From NCBI GenBank assembly GCA_964410945.1, contig CAYPJE010000034.1, positions 1 through 33,160 on the forward strand: a DNA stretch of 33,160 nucleotides, given 5' to 3'. The stretch is from CAYPJE01 sp964410945 (GTDB lineage Bacteria; Fidelibacterota; Marinisomatia; Marinisomatales; TCS56). Positions 7,254 through 15,774 of the stretch are shown in pieces (the stretch's first letter is position 1; each line of letters starts with the position of its first letter). The notes under the pieces are model-generated. The model was given only the letters and a program-made list of their open reading frames with translations. It was not told the origin of the DNA and searched no databases. Made by a program: the position numbers and the translations under genes.

Positions 7254-9041
7254 CTAAAATGGGTAACGGTTTTGGGCGTAGATGGATTCGGCGATCTGCC
7301 GTTTCAGGCCCAGAATATCGGTTTTTGGTAACATATGGCGCTGGAAGATGCGCAGCATATCCACCACCTCAGCCGGCAGGTGGCCGCGATGGACACCGTT
7401 CCAGCCGGCCAGGGCAATATTCATCAGTTTAATACAGGTTTCGGCGGAAAAGACCTTGGCAATATCCACCAGGGTCTGGTTATGTCCGTCGGCTTCGATT
7501 ACCTGTTGCACCCGGCTGATGGTGCTGTCGGCGGTGTAGAGATAGATGAACATGTCTGCCAGGATTTCCATCAGTTGCTGCTGGTGTTTCAGGTCCTGCC
7601 CGAATTCACAGAGGGCTTCGTTGAATAGGCTGGCCGCCAGACGTTTCCCAGCTTCGATGGCTTTGATTTCATCGGCCAGCAGGCCTTCGGCTTTGATTTT
7701 CGTCTCACCGGAGAGGAAATCATCGACGGCGGTGATATAATCACGGATCGGCAGTTCTTCCATCAGGGCTTTTTTCATCATATAGCCGGTGATGATCTGG
7801 CGGTTGATCTCGTTGGTGCCTTCCCAGATCCGGTCGATGCGGGCATCGCGGTAGGCTCCGGCCATGGCGTATTCCTCGCTGAAGCCGTAGCCGCCCAGGA
7901 TCTGAACACCATGATCCACGACCTTACTCAGGGTTTCACTGGCATAGATCTTAGCCATGGATGCTTCGATGGCGAATTTTTCCATGGCTTCGCCCACCTG
8001 CAGGTTGTATTTCTCAGCATCTTTGTCAATTTCGTCGATGGCATCCTGGATCAAACCAATGGTGCGGTAGATCATGCTGTCGGCGGAATAGGTGCGGATC
8101 AGCATATCGGCTATCTTGCCTTTGATTACATCAAAATTGGCGATCGGCTGGCTGAACTGCCAGCGTTCCCTGGCGTAATTGACGGCTTCGTTGATCAGTA
8201 TCTTGCAGCCGCCCAGGTCGCAGGTAGCCAGTTTGAAGCGCCCCAGGTTCAGGGCGTTGAAGGCGATGGTGGCACCTTTACCGACCTTGTACAGCAGATT
8301 CTCAACCGGTACCTGGGCATCGGTGAATTTCAACGGTACGGTGGAGGAGCCTTTCATGCCCAGCTTGTGTTCTTCGGGACCGATCTCGAAGCCGGGAGTA
8401 TCGCGGTCAACGATAAAGGCCGAGAATTTGGAGCCATCCACCTGGGCGAAAACGGTGAATACGTCAGCCCAGCCGCCATTGGTGATAAACTGTTTTTCGC
8501 CATTCAGGATATAGTGTTTTCCATCTTCGGAGAGCATGGCCGTGGTCTTGGCCGACAGGGCATCGGAGCCGGAACTCGGTTCGGTGAGGGCATAGGCGCC
8601 CATCCATTCACCGGAACCCAGCTTGGGCAGATATTTTTCTTTCTGCTCTTCCGTGCCAAACCAGACGATCGGCAGACTGCCGATACCAACATGGGCCGTA
8701 TAGGTGGCGGTGAAAGAACCGCACTGACCGGCGCCCAGGGCTTCGGTAACCAGGGCGGATGTGATCTTATCCAGGTTCATGCCACCGTATTTTTCCGGTT
8801 GATCGATACCCAGCAAGCCCAGTTCGCCCATTTCACGGAATATTTCAAGCGAAAGTTCTTTATTGAACTTATTTATGTCATCTTTGTTTGGTGCGATCCG
8901 CTCGGCGGAAAATTCGGATACCATCTGGAAAATTTCCTTATGTTCATCGCTGAACTTTTCCCTGGTAAAAATCGGTTCGGCACCAATCATTTCGGTTAGA
9001 AACCGACCGCCGGTTTTGCGGTAGGTTACAGTGTAATCCAT
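7254..9041 (-). CDS. fadE: Acyl-CoA dehydrogenase (FadE type)
   Basis: A 595-residue FAD-dependent dehydrogenase for the first oxidation of beta-oxidation. It has the ACAD layout: YALTEPSSGSDA in the flavin-binding middle domain, the VQILGGYGFSEEY helix, and RIWEGTNEINRQ carrying the likely catalytic Glu. A C-terminal extension of about 160 residues makes it longer than the common 380-residue enzymes and close to the 594 residues of Bacillus FadE. The ATG directly follows the TAA of the upstream TetR gene, with GGAGG inside that gene's last codons. It is co-transcribed with fadA and fadN. Confidence 0.94.
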   Translation of the reverse strand: MDYTVTYRKTGGRFLTEMIGAEPIFTREKFSDEHKEIFQMVSEFSAERIAPNKDDINKFNKELSLEIFREMGELGLLGIDQPEKYGGMNLDKITSALVTEALGAGQCGSFTATYTAHVGIGSLPIVWFGTEEQKEKYLPKLGSGEWMGAYALTEPSSGSDALSAKTTAMLSEDGKHYILNGEKQFITNGGWADVFTVFAQVDGSKFSAFIVDRDTPGFEIGPEEHKLGMKGSSTVPLKFTDAQVPVENLLYKVGKGATIAFNALNLGRFKLATCDLGGCKILINEAVNYARERWQFSQPIANFDVIKGKIADMLIRTYSADSMIYRTIGLIQDAIDEIDKDAEKYNLQVGEAMEKFAIEASMAKIYASETLSKVVDHGVQILGGYGFSEEYAMAGAYRDARIDRIWEGTNEINRQIITGYMMKKALMEELPIRDYITAVDDFLSGETKIKAEGLLADEIKAIEAGKRLAASLFNEALCEFGQDLKHQQQLMEILADMFIYLYTADSTISRVQQVIEADGHNQTLVDIAKVFSAETCIKLMNIALAGWNGVHRGHLPAEVVDMLRIFQRHMLPKTDILGLKRQIAESIYAQNRYPF

Positions 9042-9650
9042 TTATGTTCCTCCGTTAGAATCCTTGACCAGGCCGGCCAGGATAAAGTTGGAAATTGTGT
9101 CGATATATTCCGGCACTGAAACGCCGGGCACATCGAAAATGGCAAACCAGATAATCCCCTCAATATTGACCATTATCGACAGGGCCGCGATCTTGGGATC
9201 GAGGGAATCGAACTCGCCCTCTTCGACTCCCCGGATCAGAATATTTTCGATCAAATTGAGAAATTCGGAGTAGACTTTCTGTACTTTATGCTGGAAGTCA
9301 TCATCGCGGGAAGCCAGGGCCCAGAATTCAACCATAGCCTTAAAGACGCTGGCATTGTCGGCATACTGATTCACGAAGAACTGGAACAGTTCGCGCAGCT
9401 GCTGACTGGCGGGCTGGTTTTCACCATTGATATGGTTGAGGGTGGCGCTGTAATGCAGTACCCAGTAATTAACCAGGTCCAGGTAGACTTCCTTTTTGGA
9501 TTTATAATACCAGTAGATCGCCCCTTTGCTCAGGCCCGATGCGGCCACGATATCGTCCATGCGGCTTTTTTCGAAGCCTTTGGCAACGATTACTTTGAGG
9601 GCGGCATCAAGGATTTGTTCGCGGCGCTGGTTTTGTTTTGAATTGCCCAT
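9042..9650 (-). CDS. TetR-family regulator of the fad operon
   Basis: A 202-residue TetR protein. The N-terminal helix-turn-helix covers about residues 8-55: REQILDAALKVIVAKGFEKS, then IVAASGLSKGAIYWYYKSKKE, then the typical YLDLVNYW continuation. The C-terminal ligand domain is divergent, as usual. It is the first gene of the fad operon, its stop codon abuts the fadE start, and an operator-like palindrome covers the promoter just upstream. By analogy with FadR-type TetR repressors it probably releases DNA on binding a long-chain acyl-CoA; the ligand is inference. No symbol is given because orthology to Bacillus fadR cannot be shown here. Confidence 0.92.
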   Translation of the reverse strand: MGNSKQNQRREQILDAALKVIVAKGFEKSRMDDIVAASGLSKGAIYWYYKSKKEVYLDLVNYWVLHYSATLNHINGENQPASQQLRELFQFFVNQYADNASVFKAMVEFWALASRDDDFQHKVQKVYSEFLNLIENILIRGVEEGEFDSLDPKIAALSIMVNIEGIIWFAIFDVPGVSVPEYIDTISNFILAGLVKDSNGGT

Positions 9651-9655
9651 TATCT

Positions 9656-9702
9656 AAACCGACTGGTCGGTCCAGTTTATAAATCAGGCAATTTATTGTC
9701 AA
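9656..9702 (-). promoter_or_regulatory. Promoter and TetR operator of the fad operon
   Basis: On the minus strand TTGACA (9697-9702) is followed after 17 bases by TAAACT (9674-9679), a good -35 and a fair -10. TATAAA two bases earlier is an alternative -10. Just downstream, 9658-9671 reads as an imperfect palindrome with ACCGA and TCGGT half-sites, typical of TetR-family operators. It sits between the -10 and the ATG of the regulator, where binding would block transcription, so autorepression is likely. Confidence 0.75.
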
Positions 9703-9805
9703 GTGAAATCGGGGAAAGTGGATGTAATTCAGACCTTCATAGGTTTAATATAGCTTTCCTGTATTACCCGTTGAGATATATTAAAGCAAACAGTTAATAT
9801 CGGTC

Positions 9806-10192
9806 ATGCCAGTGACTACTAAATTGTACGAAGACGAAAACTACGTCCATCATCACCTCACCGGGGAGATCGATCAGAATTTCCTGATCGAGGTGTTCGA
9901 TAACAATAAGACCTTAACGGGTCTCAAGTCCGATACCGCTGTAATCTGGGAATTTGAACGTGTTAAAATACCTAATTTGACCAGCACTCTGAACAGCACC
10001 CGGAAGATCGCCGATCATATCAAAGATACTCAGGTGGAGAACAGGAAAAATTACAGGGTTGCTCTGGTAGCCGACAGTGACCTGATCTATGGCATGGCAC
10101 GCATGTATCAGACCATTGCCGAATTTCTTCCGGTCACTTTCCGGGTATTCCGGTCGCTGGGGAAGGCACGTGAATGGGCGGTTGAAAAGTGA
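9806..10192 (+). CDS. SpoIIAA/STAS-like protein, first of a tandem pair
   Basis: A 128-residue soluble protein without signal or membrane segments. The pattern AVIWEF near residue 45 and ADSDLIYGMARMYQ...FRVFRSLGKAREW at the C-terminus is what I associate with SpoIIAA-like (STAS/SEC14-related) proteins of unknown role. A homologue of exactly the same length follows 112 bases downstream and is about one third identical without gaps, so the two arose by duplication. It is divergent from the fad operon and shares its upstream region. A lipid or ligand-binding role is possible but not shown. Confidence 0.7.
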   Translation: MPVTTKLYEDENYVHHHLTGEIDQNFLIEVFDNNKTLTGLKSDTAVIWEFERVKIPNLTSTLNSTRKIADHIKDTQVENRKNYRVALVADSDLIYGMARMYQTIAEFLPVTFRVFRSLGKAREWAVEK

Positions 10193-10303
10193 TTTTCCAC
10201 GAGTTGCCAATTGGTTGAATTTATCTATTCAATATATTGTTGAAGCTGGCAGAGCGTAATTGGATTTAATGGGGTATTTAACTGACACACTAAGGGGAAT
10301 AGG

Positions 10304-10690
10304 ATGTCAATTGTTACGGAATTCTGTAATAGATATGGGTATATACACCATGTGTTAACCGGACCGGTGAAAATCGATGAGATTATTGCGGCCCATAAAA
10401 AGAGCATGGAGATACCCGGAATTTTCCCGCTTACGCCCGTCATATGGGAATTCAGGAATGTAAAGTTTTCTGGTGAGTCGGACATTCTCGGCCGCATAAG
10501 AAAGGTGGGATTCTATCTTGAACAAACCCAGAAAAAACGTGAGCTGATCTACAAAGTCGGTCTGGTCACTGAAAGTGATCTGATATTTGCCTTGGGACGA
10601 ATGTTTCAGTCGCTGGCTGATTTTAAACCGGAACAATTCAAATTATTCCGCGATATGGAATCGGCACTGGTGTGGATACAGGAAGAATGA
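10304..10690 (+). CDS. SpoIIAA/STAS-like protein, second of a tandem pair
   Basis: A 128-residue paralogue of the protein encoded at 9806-10192. It aligns end to end without gaps (about 43 identities by hand). The conserved stretches are PVIWEF, a VK at about 53, TQ near 75, ESDLIFALGRMFQ and KLFRDMESALVW. The ATG follows AGGGGAATAGG. The conserved C-terminal half and divergent N-terminal half suggest the two copies keep a fold but differ in partner or ligand. Confidence 0.7.
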   Translation: MSIVTEFCNRYGYIHHVLTGPVKIDEIIAAHKKSMEIPGIFPLTPVIWEFRNVKFSGESDILGRIRKVGFYLEQTQKKRELIYKVGLVTESDLIFALGRMFQSLADFKPEQFKLFRDMESALVWIQEE

Positions 10691-10781
10691 TCGCGGTCAG
10701 TTCATTATAGAGAATAATTAATGACATTCGACCGGTGACTTAATATATTTTGCTGGTATTCATTAATAAAATTGGATCACT

Positions 10782-11480
10782 ATGAGCACTGACCGCCCAA
10801 CCAATATCCTATTGACCGAAGGTCATAATTTCCTGCAGCAGTTGAAGCATAACAATGATAAGGCCTGGTTTGATCTACACCGGACCGAATATGATAATTA
10901 TATATTGAATCCAGCCCGTGATTTTGTGGGGGCTATGGGCGAACGCCTGCATCCGATTTCACCGGATATAATTGCCGATCCACGGGTGAACCGTTCCCTG
11001 TTTCGCATCAACCGTGATATCCGGTTCAGTAAAGATAAGACCCCTTATAAAACGCACCTGGGTATATTCTTCTGGGAAGGCCAGGCACCCAAGCTGGAAA
11101 ATTCCGGTTATTATTTTCACCTGGAACCGGGAGAGGTCTTTTTCGGCGTTGGCCTGCATATTTTTCCCAAGTGGGCACTGGAGGTCTATCGACAGGCAGT
11201 CAGCGATCCGAAACTGAATCAGCAACTGGTAGAGGCCATTGTCAAGGTTAAGGCCAACGGCGGTGATATTGGTGGTGATTGCTATAAGCGTCTTCCGAAA
11301 GGTTATTCAACCGATGTTCCGCAACCAGAGCTATTATTGTTCAAAGGTATCTATGGACTGCACCGTATTCATGATTTCAGCCTGTTTGAAACAGTTGACC
11401 TGGTGGATGTAAGTTTTGAATGGTTCCTGAAATTGAAACCGATCCACGATTTTCTGTTGGGGATATTCACCAGACGTTAA
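10782..11480 (+). CDS. DUF2461 family protein
   Basis: A 232-residue protein of the DUF2461/TIGR02453 family. Supporting stretches are FLQQLKHNNDKAWFDLHRTEY at the N-terminus, RINRDIRFSKDKTPYKTH in the middle, a GYYFHLEPGEVFFGVGLH core strand region and a late KGYSTD. Length fits the family. The biochemical role is not known. No signal peptide or membrane segment is visible, so it is cytoplasmic. It stands alone between the SpoIIAA pair and the DDAH-like gene, all on the plus strand. Confidence 0.88.
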   Translation: MSTDRPTNILLTEGHNFLQQLKHNNDKAWFDLHRTEYDNYILNPARDFVGAMGERLHPISPDIIADPRVNRSLFRINRDIRFSKDKTPYKTHLGIFFWEGQAPKLENSGYYFHLEPGEVFFGVGLHIFPKWALEVYRQAVSDPKLNQQLVEAIVKVKANGGDIGGDCYKRLPKGYSTDVPQPELLLFKGIYGLHRIHDFSLFETVDLVDVSFEWFLKLKPIHDFLLGIFTRR

Positions 11481-11560
11481 ATACACCCGGTTTCTATCGT
11501 AGTACATACTGGTATTGAAGTTGAAATTTCACTCAGGTAATTAAATGGCAGGAGTCCACT

Positions 11561-12319
11561 TTGTTTAAAACAGCTGTTGTTCGAATACCAGCCCCGACTT
11601 TTTCTGATGGCCTGACTACTGCAACGATAGGGAGACCGGATTTTCTGACGGCGCTGAAACAGCATAATAATTATATTGAAGTATTGTCAGACCTGGGGCT
11701 GGAAGTAATAATACTTGACCCGGCCCCGGAATACCCGGATGCCCATTTCGTGGAGGACGCTGCAGTAGTATTCCCGGAATTGGCGGTCGTTACCCGTCCC
11801 GGTGCCCCCAGCCGGCGCGGGGAAGCAGAGCTGATCGGGCCGGAACTGGCCCGGCACCGCAACCTGCACACGATATCTGCTCCGGGAAACCTGGACGGTG
11901 GTGACGTACTGGTGATCGGCCGACAGGTTTTTGTAGGGCTTACGGAACGGACCAATCAATCGGGATTTGACCAATTCAGGGTGATACTGGAGAAGCATGG
12001 ATATGACTGTTCTGCCGTTCCACTGACCGAAGGCTTGCACCTGAAGTCCAGTGTCAATCACCTGGGTGGTAACCGGATAATAATTACTGAGGAACTGGTG
12101 GATGAAAAGGAGTGGTCAGGATTTGACCGGATCGTGGTCCCGGTTGGAGAGGAATACGCCGCCAATATCCTGTGGATCAACGGCCATCTTCTGACTCCGG
12201 AAGGTTTTCCGGGCACCCTGGCGGCCCTGGCCAATAGCGGGCTGCCTGTTATTACCCTGCCCATGACCGAGATGCAGAAAATGGATGGCGGGCTGACCTG
12301 TCTGTCACTGCGTTTCTAG
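11561..12319 (+). CDS. Dimethylarginine dimethylaminohydrolase (DDAH)-family amidinohydrolase
   Basis: A 252-residue enzyme of the guanidino-modifying superfamily. It shows HFVEDAAVV with Asp66, LDGGDVLVIG at 111-120, the catalytic His160 in GLHLKSSVNHLGG and nucleophile Cys247 in the C-terminal GGLTCLSLRF. DDAH converts methylated arginine to citrulline and methylamines; bacterial members of this size are often annotated so, but a related substrate is possible. Translation starts at TTG: CAGGAG lies six bases upstream, and the nearby ATG at 11545 runs into a stop within eight codons. Confidence 0.87.
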   Translation: MFKTAVVRIPAPTFSDGLTTATIGRPDFLTALKQHNNYIEVLSDLGLEVIILDPAPEYPDAHFVEDAAVVFPELAVVTRPGAPSRRGEAELIGPELARHRNLHTISAPGNLDGGDVLVIGRQVFVGLTERTNQSGFDQFRVILEKHGYDCSAVPLTEGLHLKSSVNHLGGNRIIITEELVDEKEWSGFDRIVVPVGEEYAANILWINGHLLTPEGFPGTLAALANSGLPVITLPMTEMQKMDGGLTCLSLRF

Positions 12320-12351
12320 GAACAAAATCCATTTCAGATATTTTATATCGA

Positions 12352-12681
12352 ATGCCAAAGAAATCACCGATTGAAATCGAACGCCGCACCGTACAGGCCA
12401 TGATCCGGCTCCACTGCCGGCAACAGCATCAACCGAAGGGGGAGCTGTGTGATGAATGCCGGGACTTATCGACCTATGTGGACCGTCGCCTGGATAATTG
12501 TCCCTTTGGGGAGGAGAAACCAACCTGTTTGAACTGTACGGTCCATTGTTATAAATCGGATCAGCGGGAGACGATCAGGAAAGTCATGCGTTATGCCGGT
12601 CCCCGGATGCTCTGGCATCATCCGATCCTCACCTGGTATCATTTTACCAAAGGGAAGAAGGAAACTCCTGTACTGCCATAA
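12352..12681 (+). CDS. YgbA-like (nitrous oxide-stimulated promoter) family protein
   Basis: A 109-residue Cys-rich protein. ERRTVQAMIRLHC is followed by CDEC and CPFGEEKPTCLNCTVHCY, the Cys pattern of the YgbA_NO family, then a RYAGPRMLWHHP segment typical of the same family. The clustered Cys suggest metal or iron-sulfur binding, and the family is known from nitrosative-stress regulons. No regulator site was recognised upstream. It starts 32 bases after the DDAH-like gene, so both may be on one transcript. Confidence 0.85.
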   Translation: MPKKSPIEIERRTVQAMIRLHCRQQHQPKGELCDECRDLSTYVDRRLDNCPFGEEKPTCLNCTVHCYKSDQRETIRKVMRYAGPRMLWHHPILTWYHFTKGKKETPVLP

Positions 12682-12755
12682 ACCCCATGGTTTTATGACT
12701 CAACTGCCATAATTTACGGCTGATTAAACCAACCTGATGGTTGATGGGAGCGGAT

Positions 12756-13196
12756 ATGAAATACTTAAATGTTGTTTTAGCTGTGTTACTTTTTTCCTGT
12801 GCCCAAACCGATGACTCTGAGGCGACTTTTCTGGCAGCAGTAGATTCATTTTACGCGGCTGTAAATTCCGGTGACCAGGCCGGACACGCTGCCCTGTTCA
12901 CCGATGATGCTTACATGCTTTCCGATGATTGGAACATTTCACGAGGCCTGGCCCTGAAAAAGTCAATTCGTGAACGGACCGGCTGGGTATTCCGGCTGAA
13001 GGATCTCAACCGGCTTGAACATGGTGTAAGTGGAGATCTGGGGTATACGGTCAATGAATACTATTATACCTGGCATCAGGAGGGCTCCGATCCGGAATGG
13101 AAGAAGACTAAAAATGTGCATATCTGGAAACGGCAGGCCGATGACAGCTGGCGCCTGCATGTGGATATCTGGAATCATACCCCGGAACAAAAATAA
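12756..13196 (+). CDS. NTF2-like (DUF4440/SnoaL-type) lipoprotein
   Basis: A 146-residue protein starting MKYLNVVLAVLLFSC, a lipoprotein signal with lipobox LFSC, so it is probably membrane-anchored outside the cytoplasm. The mature part reads as an NTF2-like fold of the DUF4440 kind: AVDSFYAAVNSGDQAGHAAL, then FTDDAYMLSDDW and the final strands VHIWKRQADDSWRLHVDIWN. Ligand unknown. The start chosen is ATG 12756, preceded by GGGAG at five bases. An upstream TTG would add residues ahead of the signal peptide. The next gene begins 13 bases after its stop. Confidence 0.78.
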   Translation: MKYLNVVLAVLLFSCAQTDDSEATFLAAVDSFYAAVNSGDQAGHAALFTDDAYMLSDDWNISRGLALKKSIRERTGWVFRLKDLNRLEHGVSGDLGYTVNEYYYTWHQEGSDPEWKKTKNVHIWKRQADDSWRLHVDIWNHTPEQK

Positions 13197-13209
13197 GACA
13201 GGAATTACT

Positions 13210-13884
13210 ATGCTGAGAGAGACCATCTCTATATTGGCGGCAGTTTTGATTATCAATGCTGTTGTACCGGCCGCAGATTCGGAGAGTATATCGATCAATA
13301 TTACCTTGAGCGAAAGCCGTTGCCAGCTGGCTGTCTGGCTGGAGGATGATTCTGGTCAGTTCGTGGAAACGGTGTATGTGTCGCGGAAGGTCGGCCAGAA
13401 AGGCCTGGGAAACCGCGGCGGTGGCTTGGATGACAAACGGGGTGGCTCCCGGTTCAGTTCCCTCCCGGTGTGGGCGAATAAGCAGGGTATCGATTACGGT
13501 GATGGCAACTACCATCCCACCGGTGATCATCCCCTGCCGGACGCCATCTCAGGGGCCAGTCCCAAGGCCGGCGAATTCATTCTGCAGCATAGACCGGAGA
13601 AACCGCTGCCGGAAGGTAATTACCATTATTTTGTTGAAGTAAACAAAAGCTTTGATGATAATGAACACCACAATTACAGCTGGTATCGCGGGCAGCCTTC
13701 GGTGGTCTGGAAAGGCAAGTTGTCAGTTGGCGGTAAACCCGTTGCGGGAAGCGCTGCAATTATCGGCCATGGCCACCCGGCTGGAGCAGATGGGATAATC
13801 AATCCGGATATATCAACCCTGACTTCGGCCCGGGAATTAATCCAAAGTGTCAAAATAGAATATAAACCAAAGGTGGACCAATAA
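13210..13884 (+). CDS. DUF2271 family exported protein
   Basis: A 224-residue protein with an N-terminal signal peptide (MLRETISILAAVLIINAVVPAA). Its middle matches DUF2271: AVWLEDDSGQFVETVYVSRK, then PVWANKQG, a DAISGASPKAGEF segment and EGNYHYFVEVNKSFDDNEHH. It has no TM helix after the signal, so it is probably periplasmic. DUF2271 proteins often sit with flavin or redox proteins, but no such gene is adjacent. An open frame extends further upstream, but the ATG at 13210 with AGGAAT ahead of it gives the signal peptide and is the right start. Its TAA shares its last A with the next gene's ATG. Confidence 0.82.
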   Translation: MLRETISILAAVLIINAVVPAADSESISINITLSESRCQLAVWLEDDSGQFVETVYVSRKVGQKGLGNRGGGLDDKRGGSRFSSLPVWANKQGIDYGDGNYHPTGDHPLPDAISGASPKAGEFILQHRPEKPLPEGNYHYFVEVNKSFDDNEHHNYSWYRGQPSVVWKGKLSVGGKPVAGSAAIIGHGHPAGADGIINPDISTLTSARELIQSVKIEYKPKVDQ

Positions 13885-14702
13885 TGATGCGACCGGATTT
13901 CCTGAAAATATTTTCGGTATCAAAACCAGTGATTGGTATGATTCATGTGGCCGCCCTCCCGGGTACTCCTGACTATCGCGGTGATATGTCTGCAATAATA
14001 GCCCAGGCCAGGGAAGAAGCACTGATCTACCTGGCTGCCGGAATCGATGCTCTGGCAATAGAAAATATGCATGATGTTCCCTACCTCAACCGCAATGTAG
14101 GACCGGAAATAACTGCGGCTATGAGTGTAGTTGGTTATGAGGTGAAACAGGTCAGCGGACTGCCGGTCGGGATTCAAATTCTGGCCGGGGCCAACCAGGC
14201 TGCTCTGGCCGCCGCTATTGCCGCCGGCCTGGATTTCGTTCGGGCGGAAGGTTTTGTATTTTCACATATAGCCGATGAAGGACAGATGAATTCCGATGCC
14301 GGTGTGTTGTTGCGCTACCGTAAACAGCTAGGAGCCGATAATATTACTGTGCTGACCGATATCAAGAAGAAACATGGCTCCCACACCATTACCGGTGATA
14401 TAGATATCGCTGAGACTGCCCAGGCGGCGGAATTTTTCCTCAGTGATGGAGTGATCGTTACCGGAAAATCAACCGGGCAATCAGCCCTTACCGAAGAGAT
14501 CGAAGCCGTTAAACAGGCCGTGGACATTCCAGTCCTGGTTGGCTCGGGGGTGACGGTTGGCAATGTGGAGCGCTTCCTGTCGCATAGTGATGGGCTGATT
14601 GTCGGCTCACATTTCAAGCAGGATGGTAACTGGCGGATGCCAGTGGATAAAGACCGGGTGATTGCCTTAATGGAAAAGGTCAATTCCCTCCGGAATCAGT
14701 AA
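13884..14702 (+). CDS. BtpA/SgcQ family protein
   Basis: A 272-residue TIM-barrel-type protein of the BtpA family. Signature stretches are VIGMIHVAALPGTPDY at the N-terminus, GIDALAIENMHDVPY, GLPVGIQILAGANQAALA, DFVRAEGFVFSHIADEG, and VLVGSGVTVGNVERFLSHSDGLIVGS. Cyanobacterial BtpA affects photosystem I stability and SgcQ sits in a sugar operon; the reaction is unknown. No photosynthesis gene is near. It overlaps the DUF2271 gene by one base (TAATG), implying coupling. Confidence 0.9.
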   Translation: MMRPDFLKIFSVSKPVIGMIHVAALPGTPDYRGDMSAIIAQAREEALIYLAAGIDALAIENMHDVPYLNRNVGPEITAAMSVVGYEVKQVSGLPVGIQILAGANQAALAAAIAAGLDFVRAEGFVFSHIADEGQMNSDAGVLLRYRKQLGADNITVLTDIKKKHGSHTITGDIDIAETAQAAEFFLSDGVIVTGKSTGQSALTEEIEAVKQAVDIPVLVGSGVTVGNVERFLSHSDGLIVGSHFKQDGNWRMPVDKDRVIALMEKVNSLRNQ

Positions 14703-14716
14703 TCCGGGAAAGCTGG

Positions 14717-15040
14717 TTATTGTTTTTTGGTCAGTTTGACAGCCGAACCATAGACCATCAGTTCGGCAGTGGAGGCCATGATCATTGAGGTCTGGAATCT
14801 TACACCAATGATTGCGTCCGCTCCCAGGTGCTCGGCCTGTTTGATCATCCTGTTCAGAGATTGCTCCCGCGATTCGGCCAGCATTTTGGTGTATTCGGCG
14901 ATTTCACCGCCCACAATTGTTTTCAATCCGGCCATGATATCCTTGCCAACATGGCGGGCCCTAATAGTATTGCCTACAACGGTCCCTAAATGTTCAGAGA
15001 TTTCATATCCGGCCACCGATTCGGTGGTAACAATGATCAT
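14717..15040 (-). CDS. YbjQ/UPF0145 family protein
   Basis: A 107-residue YbjQ-type protein: ESVAGYEISEHLGTVVGNTI, SREQSLNRMIKQAEHLGADAIIGVRF, and a C-terminal STAELMVYGSAVKL. The family was proposed to bind heavy metals on fold grounds; function is not established. It forms a two-gene unit with the small membrane protein upstream, overlapping by ATGA, which suggests the two products act together. It is convergent with the BtpA-family gene. Confidence 0.92.
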   Translation of the reverse strand: MIIVTTESVAGYEISEHLGTVVGNTIRARHVGKDIMAGLKTIVGGEIAEYTKMLAESREQSLNRMIKQAEHLGADAIIGVRFQTSMIMASTAELMVYGSAVKLTKKQ

Positions 15041-15249
15041 TGTTTGACTTCTTTGAGCTCCTCGGACTCCGGATCGGCCTTTCGTTCCTGGTAGATAGCG
15101 GTCAGGATCATAGCCACACCAACCAGAATTGCCAGTAACGATAATCCAAGCAGTGGATTGTTGAGAATAAAACTGATGATTTTACCGATAAAGATGATAA
15201 CAAATAAAATTGCACCGCCTATGATGAAATAAATACCGGTTTGCTTCAT
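15037..15249 (-). CDS. Small two-TM protein coupled to the YbjQ-family gene
   Basis: A 70-residue protein with two hydrophobic helices (about 5-25 and 30-52) and a charged C-terminal tail (ERKADPESEELKEVKQ). The start is ATG 15249 with AAGGAG in front. A longer reading to 15306 lacks such a site. No family recognised. The stop overlaps the YbjQ gene start, so it may anchor YbjQ at the membrane; that is inference. Confidence 0.75.
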   Translation of the reverse strand: MKQTGIYFIIGGAILFVIIFIGKIISFILNNPLLGLSLLAILVGVAMILTAIYQERKADPESEELKEVKQ

Positions 15250-15444
15250 AATGACTCCTTGCTTATCCTTCAATTGCCCGTTAAATGCCAGTAAAAATAT
15301 AGTCATGAGAATGCAGCCAGGAAATATTAATCGCTGCTGTTTTTCAAATATTTTAATTTTTGTCCCGATTACTCAACTACTGGTGCAGTAGATTAGGATA
15401 GTTTAAATTGGCTGGCAGTATTTTTCATGCAAACAGGAGGTAAT

Positions 15445-15756
15445 ATGAAGGGATATTTTACCGGCGTTTTAAGTGGGGCCGGCCTATTGATATTGATATT
15501 TCTTTTACTGGGGGCCCAGCCCGCACCTGAGGACTCTATCGCCATCTATGTTGATCGTCTGGAAACATTGCTGAACAATGAGATTGCCAAAAACCGTGAT
15601 AACGGGCGCTACCAGTTGCAGACCGTATCGATCGATCGGACACACTGGCATTATATTCTGGATACGGCCACCGGTGATCTCTACCGGGTGGAGTTGAGCA
15701 GAACTCCGGAAAACAGCAAGTGGGAGCTTCTGGCCGAAGCCAAATTTTCTGATTAA
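15445..15756 (+). CDS. Hypothetical membrane-anchored protein
   Basis: A 103-residue protein with one N-terminal hydrophobic segment (GYFTGVLSGAGLLILIFLLLGA), followed by a soluble domain of about 75 residues, probably outside the cytoplasm. GGAGG lies five bases before the ATG, an excellent ribosome binding site that favours this start over the ATG at 15427. No known family recognised. The small Cys-rich exported gene follows directly, so the two likely share a transcript. Confidence 0.65.
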   Translation: MKGYFTGVLSGAGLLILIFLLLGAQPAPEDSIAIYVDRLETLLNNEIAKNRDNGRYQLQTVSIDRTHWHYILDTATGDLYRVELSRTPENSKWELLAEAKFSD

Positions 15757-15774
15757 TGTGGAATGGGAGAAAAA

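Noticed and set aside
7911..8999. Long plus-strand open frame of 362 codons
   Set aside because: It is antisense to fadE, whose motifs are unambiguous; its length is a by-product of fadE codon usage.
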